A DNA stretch of 64,000 nt from Mytilus galloprovincialis (lineage: Eukaryota; Mollusca; Bivalvia; Mytilida; Mytilidae). Location of the stretch: assembly GCF_965363235.1 (NCBI RefSeq), contig NC_134841.1, forward strand, positions 36,795,440 to 36,859,439, given 5' to 3'. Below the pieces are notes generated by a model. It worked only from the letters and a program-made list of their open reading frames with translations, did not search any database and was not told the DNA's origin. Below, piece after piece: positions 22,701-32,690 of the stretch (its first letter is position 1; the number at the start of each line of letters is the position of its first letter). A program made the position numbers and the translations under genes.

Positions 22701-25219
22701 TAAGGAAACAGAAACAGTTTTTCCTTCGTCAACAGAAAACCCTGAAAAATGTTTACAAAACAATTGAAAGGAGCAACCGCTCAAGAATTCCAAATCCTTT
22801 TCCACAGTTCATTCTTGACGTCAAACGCGAATATTACCAACTGTTCAACGAGGAACTTTTGATTTCATCAAATGGTAGCTTAAACAAGTATAAAAGACAA
22901 ATGATCGAAGTCAACACTGTCATTATTGATGACACCATGTTATATATCGGGAGAACTGGTAGAACACACGTGATGACACCAATCCATGAAAATATACTAG
23001 AATCAAACAAGTGCATTACCGGCGAGTGTGTTGACTCTTGCTGCACATTGCGTAGGTCCGAATCAGAACTTAGTTTCCTAAATCATGAATTTGAAGTTGA
23101 GTATGATATGTTTGAACTATCTATGGAAAGCAAAGAAAGTGAAAATTATTCTAGAAAGGAGGAGACTCAAAGGAACGAGCTCCAAAAGCATGCTAAGAGA
23201 TCGAAAATTCCTCTTCCAGTAAAACTGCCACAATTGCTTGGTAACGAGAAAATGAAATACGAGAAAAAGTCTCCAGTAAATCTACCACTACTGCTACTAA
23301 ACAAGAAGATTAAATACGCGGAAGAGTCATACTCAGAGACTCTGAAACGCCAACAATTGTTACCTACCAAGAAGACGATATACGCGAAAGAACTAATTGA
23401 CACTACTCTTAAACTACCACCATTGTTACTTGACAAAGAGCAAACATGTATGCAAGACCACCCCTTCACTAATCGCCCTGGTGCTCACAAACTGCTTCCA
23501 CCATTACAGCACTTGCCACAAGACTTCAAAAAGACTTTAATTGTAAACAAGAGCAGAGATGAAAAGAAAGATAAAAGTAAAGTTATGTCAACAGAATCAA
23601 TGTCTAAACCAGCACCACAGCAACCAGGTGAGACAACAGCTTCCAATGAAATTTTTGATATGAGCCTAGAATTAGGTTCTAAAAGGCCAAAATGGAAAAG
23701 TCAGTATAAAATGTTTAGGCTGCAAAAGACCTCTCGTAAAATTAACTACGCCAGTAATAGAAAGTATCGATTTTCCAGGCTGCATCTTTCATCTGGTGAA
23801 AAATGCTATATCCCTAAAAGCAAAAGTGATAAAGTATGCAAAATGGTTTATGAAAGATACTGCACCCCAAGAAAACAAAACAGGAATGTAGGACAGCAAA
23901 CAGACAGAGAAAAAACAGACAAATACCCAGAACGAGATCAAATCCATACATTGCCACGAAATATGAAAGAGACAAATGTTCTAAACAAGATCAGAAATGA
24001 AAAGAAAGAGAAAAGTAAAGATATTCCAACGCAATCAACGTCTAAATCAGCTCCACAGAAAACTGCTGAGACAACAGCAAATGGTGGAGCTTTAGATATG
24101 AACTCAGAATTAGCTTTGAAAAGAGTAACCTGGGAGAATAAGTTTCCAACTTTTAGGCTGCAAAAGACATCTTGTAAAGATCGCTACATTTCTAAGAGAA
24201 TGTACCGATTTTCCAGGCTACATAAGGCATCTGGTAAATGTTGCTATATACCTAAAAGCAAAAGTGAAAAAGTATGCAAAATCGTTACTGAAAAATATTG
24301 TACCAGAGGAACACAAAAAAGGAATGTCAGAAAGCAAACAGATATAGAAAAACCGAACAGCTACCCAGCACCAGATCAAATTCATACTTGGTCACTAAAT
24401 TTGAAAGAGATGTTAATTGTAAAAAAGAGGAGTAATGAAAAGAAAGATAAAAGTGAAGTTGTGAAATCAATACCTTTATCATCACCAGAGCAGACTGATG
24501 AGACAACAGCTTCACATAAAATGTTTACATCAAATCAACAGCAGGCCAATGAGACAAAACCTTCCAATAAGATGTCAAAACCAGCACCAGAACAGATTTT
24601 TGAGAATATCAGAGAGCAAACAGAAAGAGAAAAATCGGTCAGCAACACAGAACAAGACCAATCTCATACCATGATAGATATTGCAGTAGATGATAAATAT
24701 CCAACTGAAGACATCTTTCACAAACTGGATGATAACGAACTGATAGGGTTTTATCAGGTGCAAGAAAAAGACCTGTTTCCTGTCATCGAAAATATGAGTT
24801 ACTGCAAAGCGATAGGAGTATTCAAGAAACTGCATGATAAGCATATTGCCGTCATTCAAAGCATAAGTGATACCTTAGATGACACTCAAAGCTCGAGCTC
24901 AGAAAGTACAATAGGTGATTTTCAAGGTGCAGGAGAAAATGGTGGTACATTGAAATCAGCAATGAAAACATTTGTGAAAAAACTGATTCCAGATTGCATA
25001 ACGAACGGTAACCAAAGTCAACCAACAGAAACTCTGTCTTCAAATTGGCAAATTATAAAAGTCCTCTCTGGAACGAATATCAAGATACAAAATATTCCTA
25101 TGTCATCGGCAAAATTTAATCCTATGCCACCAAATACACCAAAATCAAAAACATCAAACGCCAGACGTAAACGATATCGCAGAAAAATGGATGAAAATAA
25201 CAATCAACCAGACTCCTAA
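19744..25219 (+). CDS. unrecognised 963-aa lysine-rich repeat protein
   Basis: Exons 19744-19769, 20444-20505, 21731-21800 and 22486-25219 join with GT-AG introns (phases 2, 1, 2) to 2892 bases ending in TAA. Residues 1-53 come from the small exons. About 54-170 is helical and charged, likely coiled-coil. Four 19-22-residue Leu/Pro/Lys repeats start at 298, 317, 339 and 361. A 146-residue unit starts at 403, again at 549, and a third, reduced version starts at 695. The core of each full unit reads F-R-L-Q-K-T-S, then R-F-S-R-L-H, Y-I-P-K-S-K-S and VCK, with conserved cysteines. An acidic, serine-rich part lies near 820-850 and a basic tail, RRKRYRRK, at 946-953, could be a nuclear-localisation signal. 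No signal peptide or membrane span. No known domain recognised and I assign no function; nuclear or cytoplasmic location is inference. AATAAA lies 25 bases after the stop. Confidence 0.85.
20893..20908. repeat. poly(C) tract in intron 2
   Basis: A run of about a dozen C followed by T and C runs, inside intron 2 (20506-21730) of the 963-codon gene. Prone to length polymorphism. Confidence 0.8.
21268..21356. mobile_element. small element inside intron 2
   Basis: Ends 'tggcagatccaagatgggaa' and 'tttgaaccgccactga' resemble the termini of 13339-13500. 'tgcat' near the left edge and 'atgcat' at the right edge may be remains of a target duplication. Confidence 0.4.
23534..24409 (+). repeat. 438-bp in-frame tandem duplication within coding exon 4
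   Basis: Two adjacent units, 23534-23971 and 23972-24409, each exactly 146 codons, encode alignable sequence. Matching landmarks sit at identical offsets: NEKK or DEKK, 'ETTA', 'FRLQKTS', 'YIPKSKS', 'KVCK', 'DQIHT'. A third, degenerate start follows at 24410 and retains the first ~40 and last ~20 residues of the unit but lacks the cysteine core. Confidence 0.9.
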
Positions 25220-25243
25220 AAAGCAACAACATTCTGATTTTTC

Positions 25244-25249
25244 AATAAA
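25244..25249 (+). terminator. poly(A) signal
   Basis: Canonical AATAAA 25 bases after the TAA of the 963-codon gene, in A+T-rich sequence. The likely 3' end lies some 15-30 bases further. Confidence 0.6.
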
Positions 25250-25429
25250 AATACGCTTCATATTTTCAAAAGAAAAACTTAGTTGCATACTTCCAGATAT
25301 AATTGATGTAGCAGGAAAAATGTTGAAGATAATTAAAAAAAAAAATATGTTCTTGCATTTATTTGTACTGTAGTCCTGTCATGTAATGTTGTCATTTAAG
25401 TGTTATATTTAACATTGCATTAAAAGTTA

Positions 25430-25705
25430 ACCACAAAACCAGGTTTCAACAGCAATTTTTTCTTAAAATGTCCTGTACTAAGTCAGGAAAATGGCAGTTG
25501 TTATCTTATAGTTCGTTTCTGGGCGAAGTGCATTGTCGTGTTTTGTTGGTTGCACTTCAGTGTTTCTGTTGTTTTGTTGTTTTCCTCCTATAGTTAATCT
25601 GTTTCCCTCAGTTTTAGTTTGTAACCAGGATTTGCTTTTTATCAATCGATTTATGACTCTCGAACAGCAGTATAGTACTGTAGCCTTTATTTAGATACAG
25701 ATGTA
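25430..25705 (+). repeat. family C copy
   Basis: 'aaaaccaggtttcaacagc', 'gtcctgtactaagtcagg', 'agtgtttctgttgtt', 'gtttccctcagttttagttt', 'cagtatagtactgtagcctt'. Same block order at 46060-46460, and in reverse at 36815-37085 and 52235-52600. Confidence 0.75.
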
Positions 25706-26094
25706 AAGAGAAAACTATGAAAGAAATGGTAAAAAAATGACCATAACACATTAAGGAATGGCAAAATGAAATCCCCATGTCATGATCCTCATAAAAAAAG
25801 AGTTAAGTTTTATTAGTTTAAACATATTTTATAAACTTATGAAGTCCGCTACGAGTAACAATAAATTACAAAATAATATTAATTTGAGCATGCAATAATT
25901 TAGAATATGCAAGTCTATCTATTGAAAAAAAAAATAATGAAAAACTGAAAACAGAAAAACTGATAATTTTAAAGATGATGACGTGAATGTACATGTACAA
26001 CAAATACAATTGTAGCATCATATAACAGTGAATTTCCCAGACATTTTATTCCACTCTAATGCACGTCTTTCTTAGTTGTTATGTTACACTATTG
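25706..26094. other. intergenic, nothing recognised
   Basis: A+T-rich sequence between two repeats with no exon supported. Confidence 0.5.
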
Positions 26095-26440
26095 TTTCAG
26101 ATAAGGGTGAAGGTTGGTACCTATTCAATCGTTAAAATCCGCTGCATTTTTTTCACCTGTCTTAAGTCAGGAATCTGATTTTCATTAGTTGTCGTTTGTT
26201 GATATGGTTCATAAGTGTTTCTCGTTTTCTGTTTATAGATTAGACCGTTAGTTTTGACGTTTAACTGGTTTTACACTAGTCATTTTTGGAGCCCTTTATA
26301 TATCTTTAAAGCCTGTTTTTCGGTGTGAGCCAAGTTTCCGTGTTGAAGGCCGCACTTTGATCTATAATGGTTTACTTTTACATATTATGACTTGGATCGA
26401 GAGGTCTCTAATTGACACTCATACCATATCTTTTTATATG
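26095..26440 (+). repeat. family A' copy, near full length
   Basis: 'taagggtgaaggttggtacc', 'gtcttaagtcaggaatctg', 'agttgtcgtttgttga', 'agattagaccgttagttttg', 'ccgtgttgaaggccgcact' and 'cactcataccatatcttttt'. More complete at its 5' side than the copy at 16965. Confidence 0.75.
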
Positions 26441-26649
26441 TATTAAATTTATGGATGTTTTGTTCATCTGATAGGTTCGGATTATCAGATATAAGAAACT
26501 TAACATACAGTATAAGGTCATCAGGGAGTCATCTTAGATTGTTCATCAGAATTTCTCTCTGGTGTGTAGTTAAGGAATAGTCGAAAAGGAAATGGTGTAC
26601 AGTATCAGTGTTACTCCCACAAAACCAAGAACGGTCAGCAATTATATTG

Positions 26650-27045
26650 ACTATGAACAAGTCACTGATGAGTCTTTTGGAGTAGAAACGCGCGTCTGGC
26701 GTATATACTAAAGTTAGTCCTGATATCTATGATGAGTTTATTTACAACCACTGTGTCTTTGCCACTGCTGTTGGAGATTTGAATTGTCATTGATATGGTT
26801 AATATATTTATAAAACTGTTTACAAATTTTTTGAATTACTCAGGCTTTTCTACCTCAGGCATAGATCACCTTATCTGTATTTGGCAAAACTTTTAGGAAT
26901 TTTGGTTCTCAATGCTCTTCAACTTTGTACTTTATTTGGCCTTTTTAACTTTTTTGGATTCGAGCGTCACTGATGAGTCTTTTGTAGACGAAACGCGCGT
27001 CTGGCGTATATACTAATTTTAGTCCGGGTATCTATGATGCGTTTA
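26650..27045 (+). repeat. two successive family B copies
   Basis: 26650-26740 carries 'tcactgatgagtcttttgg' and 'aaacgcgcgtctggcgta'. A second, longer copy at 26770-27045 repeats the same end ('tgatgagtcttttgtagacg', 'cgcgtctggcgtatatacta') preceded by the long B body. Two copies in the same orientation 290 bases apart suggest tandem insertion or duplication. Confidence 0.7.
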
Positions 27046-27221
27046 TTAAGAACATTAAATAGCATCTGAATTGTGTTAGGATTATATTTAGTTTCCTCGG
27101 TCAGTCTATAGATATAGTGCTTAGGTACATCTTTGTTTATAGCATTTGGCCCTTTTAATTGGATTTTAATTTTGAGAAAGATTTTCGAAGGGACAAATCG
27201 GTATGATTCCATTATTTAACA

Positions 27222-27545
27222 GTTGATGGTATAAAAAATTATTTAGTAAGGCATAATCTACAAAAATGAACAATTTATCAAAGGATATACATGTGTGTTC
27301 TGTTCACTGGGTGAAACAAAATTGCATAGATAATCCGGGAGCTTGTTTATACTGAATGTTATAAAATATTTGTAATTTTCGTCTTTTTCTCCAGTCAGTG
27401 TCCACCCATTTTCCTTATACAAATTTTCAGATTTTGTGAATATAGACACACCAGTTACTATTCTTGCAGCTTCAATCTGCAGGTTTTCGAGGTTTTTTTT
27501 AGCAAATCCCATCTCACAATTATCCCATTTAAATTTTGCAAATTA
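27222..27545 (-). pseudogene. LINE-type reverse-transcriptase C-terminal remnant
   Basis: On the minus strand, starting near 27545, the frame reads FKWDNCE, then LENLQIEAARIVTG, 'LYKENGW' and 'LPDYL'. This run is characteristic of the end of non-LTR retrotransposon reverse transcriptases, after the catalytic domain. The catalytic motifs are absent from the window, so this is a 5'-truncated dead copy. The minus frame 26967-27212 immediately downstream overlaps family B and cannot be assigned. Confidence 0.7.
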
Positions 27546-29550
27546 AGAAAAATCTCTTAAAAAATAATCAGAAAGAGCATAGCAGCACTATTACGGAAGA
27601 AGATAAATACAACATATGACTAATATCAGGATTACTCTCTCTCTCTCTCTCTCGATCTCGAGATGGGATGGATGTAACATATGATATATTGTCTTTGTTA
27701 CGACTGGATATACTACAAATTTAGAACTTCTGTTCTGTTAGTTCAATTTAAGTAGTTTTTTTTACTTTGCATTTACAAAGGCTATCCTTATCTTTCAACA
27801 GCAAACACATTAGTCGCATTGAATTCAATCGTAGATGCTACTGTGGTATTTGCTGTTAACAAACTTATCATATATACAATCCATGTACCACTCACGATTC
27901 AACACTATTTCATCGGATGATTACAGAGCTGTAGTTTTCAAAATAAAATCTTGTCAATCGCTGAAGTAGTTTGTACTTTACACTTGAAACATTGCTATTT
28001 CGGTAAATAAACTGTCAAGTTGATACTTTTCGTTTGATAGATAATTAGTTCAAATCACGTAACGACATAGAATGATATGTTATGCAGTACCGGTTTTAAA
28101 GAGTTTAGCAGATGTATTTTCCTACGATTTATATACCAATTACAGATGATAAACTGAAATATATAAAATCCAAACCTTTTCACTATAGAGAGCTTTGTAT
28201 TTGATTTCCTATTGAGGTCTTTGCGGAATTATGTTTTTTGAGATGTCGAGCAAACATTATAGAAATATTTGTGTGTACCAAAATTGCCTTTTCTAGTAAA
28301 TGTCACTAAGGAATTATATCATTTGTATTAAAATTGGTTGCTTATAGGTTTATATATTTATGTAACATCGGGAAAATTGCATATGCTGTTCATAGAGAAA
28401 ACAAATCAAACGAATAGAGATTAAAAGATCATTGACCGAACTAGTTTCTTGAAAACATGGACGTTAAGAAGACTGTCTTTTCGACTTTATTACCGTTGAC
28501 AAAGTCATTGTTTATATTTCTTTTCACAAAAGCAGACGAACATGCCTTTTATTTCAATGTTTTAGTCAAAGTAGACAATTCCCAATAATCAAAACACTTC
28601 TCTTCTGTTTTCTGAAGTACAAGAAGCCATAGTCGTATACGTCTTATACTGATATACCATTTAGTATACACAATGTCTGAAGCAGTGATTGATAAAATGT
28701 ATTGATAGTTCGTGTACTGGAAAGAGGATCTTTAATCGTGTAGTGATAGTTGTGGTTGGTAACTATTTGAAAGACGGTATCCATCGGACTACTTTCGTAA
28801 CCAATGTGAAAATAGATGTTTTTTTTCGTGTTCCAATAGAGACATATTATACATGTCTTACCATTATGTTTGTTTAAATTGGGTGTTTATAGATCTTTTA
28901 TTCGTTGGTTTGGTATATTTACAACTTTTGTATACAATAGGTCAATATATATGACCGTATTATTTCCACGAAACTAAACAGCCTTTAATAGATTAATTGA
29001 CATAATTGCAGTGAGAACTTGAATAATTATTTATTTGACCACCATAAAAAATTGTACTAGGTTTTATCAGATTACAGTACAAATAATCAATTTCAAAGAA
29101 AACAAATATAACTCTTTTGTAGATATTGATATTTTTAAGTACTAAATCATGTAAATGTCCTCTTATCTTATTGCTGTCATGTTCATTTCATGTTAATATC
29201 AGCCTTATTAATAATGGTCAAGGGGACAAAATACACAAGAAACAGTTCATAAAGAATCAAACCTTTTGAATGAAAATAAAGTAAAATAATTGAATGGGGA
29301 ATTTATGCGGTAAGTGGGAAGGTAATATTATACATTGAACGACATTTAAAGGTACGATCACAATTTTTACTGGCATGGATGAGGGTTCAATATTGCCTGA
29401 AAATGATGCTATAGGTCGGTCGAAATGCTGTTTCCTCATGTTTTGATAAAATATAAGATAAATAAGAAAGAACTCAGGTCAATATGAGTATTTTATGATA
29501 CTTCATGTTAAAATGCCATATTTTGACTGGCTTATATGAGGGTGTTAATT
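27546..29550. other. intergenic, no gene seen
   Basis: A (CT)n microsatellite lies at 27637-27652, ending in 'cgatctcgag'. No other feature supported; the short open frames show no domain signature. Confidence 0.5.
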
Positions 29551-29554
29551 TACT

Positions 29555-29620
29555 CTATCACATGGCTGAGCGGGTGAAAATTTATTTGAATGTCACCCTC
29601 TCGTCCGGACCAATCAGAAA
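29555..29620. repeat. fragment related to the 29878 foldback
   Basis: 'tctatcacatggctgagcgg' and 'gtcaccctctcgtccgg' resemble the ends of the foldback at 29878-30024 ('cacatagctgagagggtga'). Probably a broken relative. Confidence 0.4.
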
Positions 29621-29877
29621 TCGATAATTTAAAGGACAATAAATTGAATTTACATCAAGTAATTATAATAAATACAATGCTTAAGTTCTACGTTTTTGCA
29701 CAGATTTTATAATTTGAAAATAAAAAAAAATAAAAAAAAATAAAATATCTTGCCTCACTTTTGTTATTTTTTCTAATACCTGTAACGTTGTTATGTACGT
29801 GACTTCATAGAAAATACTTTTAAAATAAAATTAGTCTGTAACAGACAATAATAATAGGACATTCAGTATAATAAATT

Positions 29878-30024
29878 AAATAACACATAGCTGAGAGGGT
29901 GATTGAGAAGATTGGTACCCCTCAAAAAAGCATTGTCAACCTTTGGTTCGCCGTGGTTGACAATGTTTTCTAGGGGTACAATGTAACAATCTGCTCTATC
30001 ACCCTCTCAACTATGTGTTATTTA
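29878..30024. mobile_element. 147-bp foldback element
   Basis: The arms 'aaataacacatagctgagag' ... 'gcattgtcaacc' and 'ggttgacaatg' ... 'ctcaactatgtgttattt' are reverse complements with few differences and a small gap, around a short 'tttggttcgccgt' loop. No coding content. Hairpin-type non-autonomous element. Confidence 0.8.
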
Positions 30025-30484
30025 TATACTTTAATATCTTTTGTGTTATGATACTTCATATTTAAAGGATACGCAGAAATGGTCAGCAAGCAAAAATAAA
30101 TACACTTGAAAGTTTAATAAAAATGTTCCAAAATTTTCTTGCTATTAATTTCTTAACTGCATTTAAAACTGCATTAAATAATAATAAGTTTTTGGTTTAT
30201 ACTCGCTGCTAAAAAAAATATATCTAACTTTCTTATTGGTTTATGAAACGATACTCAGTGTACGATTTCAAATAGGTTGAAACAAAATATGTCAATAAGA
30301 CACATAAATGTGAAGCTGTGGTAACACGTACAATTGAAACTCATAAGAATTACAGTTAGAACAAGGACCGACAATAAGAGTTCTTATTAAATAATACGAT
30401 TGAAATAGCGCTAATACTACCAAAACGGCATGTGTCGTACTGGTGACGTCGTCCTGGTCACATAAATCACGTGATCTACATTGC

Positions 30485-30560
30485 TTTTTTTCCGTATTGG
30501 AAATATTGGCCCTATACTCACATCATTGCCAGTCCGTATTGAATATTGGCCTTATATTCA
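30485..30560 (+). repeat. short tandem duplication
   Basis: 'ccgtattggaaatattggccctatactcaca' is followed by 'ccgtattgaatattggccttatattcaca'. About 45 bases between copies. The motif 'tattggcc' is shared with the neighbouring foldback at 30627. Confidence 0.6.
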
Positions 30561-30626
30561 CATTTGATGTTTGTAATACAGCATTCAGAATCAGTCTGTA
30601 TTTAAAAAGTTGAATTATTTAATAAA

Positions 30627-30776
30627 AGTGTTATGAACTGGCTGTTTCTTTATTGGCACTGGAATAGATTATCGGTCAGCTGTATTGGCCCTCGACCCTA
30701 CGAGTCTCGAGGCCAATACAACAAACCTTGAATCTATACTAGTGCCAATACAGAAACAGCCAGTTAAAAACACTAT
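30627..30776. mobile_element. 150-bp foldback element
   Basis: The arms start 'agtgttatgaactggctgtt' and end 'aacagccagttaaaaacact', pairing through 'tattggcac', 'atagatt' and 'tgtattggcc' down to a loop around 'tcgaccctacgagtctcga'. Arms ~70 bases with several mismatches. Confidence 0.8.
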
Positions 30777-30934
30777 CATAATATAACCAGAGAAAAAAGA
30801 AGCTGTATAAACATCTGGACCAAATGACACTTTAATTCTTAAAATATGAGTATGAGTATTGTTTGCTAAATGCTCTGTTGCAAAATGTTCAATATATTCA
30901 GAGAGCAATAACAAATCAAAGTAAAAAAAAGTAA

Positions 30935-31185
30935 AATCACAAATCACAAAATCACTGAACTCCGCTAAAAATTCAACAAGAAAAGTCCCTTATCAAATGG
31001 CAATATCAAAAGCTAGAACACATCAAACGAATGGATAACAATTGTCATATTCCTCACATGGGAAAGGCATTTTTCTTATATAGAAAATGGTGGCTTAAAC
31101 TTAGTTTTAAAGCTTGCCAACCCTCTCACTTGTATGACAATCGCATCAAATTTCATTATATTGACAACGATGTGTGAACAAGAAA
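30935..31185 (-). repeat. family F minus copy
   Basis: Complement of the blocks at 59195-59445: 'caaaatcactgaactccgc', 'aaagtcccttatcaaatggc', 'caaacgaatggataacaa', 'ccctctcacttgtatgac' and 'atcgcatcaaatttcatta'. Confidence 0.65.
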
Positions 31186-31617
31186 AACAGACACAAAAGG
31201 GAAAATGTCAAAAAAATGTCAACAGTTATCTCCTCTATTTTGTTTTGACATGTTCAACTTTTAGTATTCATTTACTTCAAGTTGCAGAGTTTCACTAGTA
31301 CTGACGATTGGTGAAGTTTAGGAGTAATTGTGCAGATACAGGGTGCAACAAGTAGACATATTAAATTATTCCCCCGCTTCTTTAAGCAGGTGTATAACAA
31401 TACCTTTATCAGGTATTTTCAGCAAAATAGGTTGACTGACATAATCAGGAAATTTTTAACTACCACTGAAAAAAATACGTATGGTTTTTATGGGAAGAAA
31501 CATATCATTTTGGATTGGAAGATATAGCTCTTTAATGTGGCTTTAACTAGCATAATAAAAATAGTACTGTCCCATTACAGCATTTTATCAAGGCACAGTG
31601 TTACTAAAAGAAATAGA

Positions 31618-31684
31618 TCTATTATGACTGGTGGCCAATTAAATACATAGCTACGTATTTAACTATCCTCCAGTCATTATAAGC
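31618..31684. repeat. short hairpin
   Basis: 'ttatgactgg' ... 'taaatacatag' faces 'ctacgtattta' ... 'ccagtcattataa'; ~29-base arms with about six mismatches and almost no loop. Could be a very short foldback element. Confidence 0.6.
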
Positions 31685-31914
31685 AACTACATACAGATAA
31701 AGAATGTATTAAACTGTAAACTTTATATATATAATAATATCTATGATTGCATATATTAAGAACACAGTCAAATGTATCTACATATAATTAAAAACATGAA
31801 ATCAGTTTCAAAAGTTATGGTATTGCTCTATTCAAGCAAAGTGCATGTGAAAAAAATCATGTTATAGCATTCCTAACCATTATTAGGTTGAGAGACAAAA
31901 ATTGAATTAAACGT

Positions 31915-32690
31915 CGTGAATTTAATACCGGCGTTGCACATCAACGTATAGCTCTGACGTACGCCGGGCGTGTTAAAAAATCATGTACGCTGCCAATACG
32001 CTAACAATTGTGGATGCATTCAACCTGTCAATCATAATATTCAATCTTCAATTATAATCCTGGTACCTTTGATAACTATTTACAATCATATCTGTATCGT
32101 GTGCACAACGAGTTTTACGCGTGTATTGGGCGTGCGAGAAACGTACCTAAGCGTTTTTGGGCATTCAAGTAATGTATGTCTGGCGTAGGCCTGGCGTTTT
32201 TCTAATGAAGGAATGCAGGCTACGAAGGGTAAAAGTCTAATAGTATTTGAGACGCATCCAGATCGTATCTGGGACGATAATCCGTGATTTCGGCGTGTCT
32301 GGGTCCGTTTTATTAGGGTTATTTTGTTACAAACACACCCACATACGTTTAAGTTAAAGTCGAACGATCTTGAGGCGTATACAGCATGCCCTAAATGTGT
32401 CTCAAATGTATCTATCTGTAGCGTTTACAACGCGCTTGTAGCGTATGTATTACGTGCGTGTAGCGTACAGGTATACGCTAGACAAACGCTTCAGCTGTAT
32501 GAAAATTTTTATGCTGCATAAAATGTCATGGAGTTATAGTGTTCACCAAGCGTATACCTTTGCATTTCGTCGAACTTCAAATTTATGCAACGTTCTTCTG
32601 GCGTGCAACTAACGTATATCGACTTTGAAAATTTTCTATGTACGTCTGATGCACGCCGTTCTATACGCCAATGTGTGACACTGGCATAAA
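31915..32690. repeat. CpG-rich 'gcgta' degenerate-motif island
   Basis: 'gcgta', 'tacgc', 'acgtat' and 'gcgtt' recur dozens of times without a fixed period, giving CpG density far above the flanks. A family B fragment ('attataatcctggtaccttt') sits inside at ~32050-32085. The open frames here are by-products of the motif. Confidence 0.7.

Noticed and set aside
22834..25203. Several minus-strand frames of 60-100 codons opposite the large exon
   Set aside because: Shadows of the 910-codon coding exon on the + strand.
26967..27212. 81-codon minus frame as continuation of the LINE remnant
   Set aside because: Residues do not follow the known motif order and half of the frame is complement of family B.
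31330..31527. 65-codon plus frame after 'tgtgcagatacagg'
   Set aside because: Considered as an exon, but no donor or acceptor in a suitable place and no protein signature.
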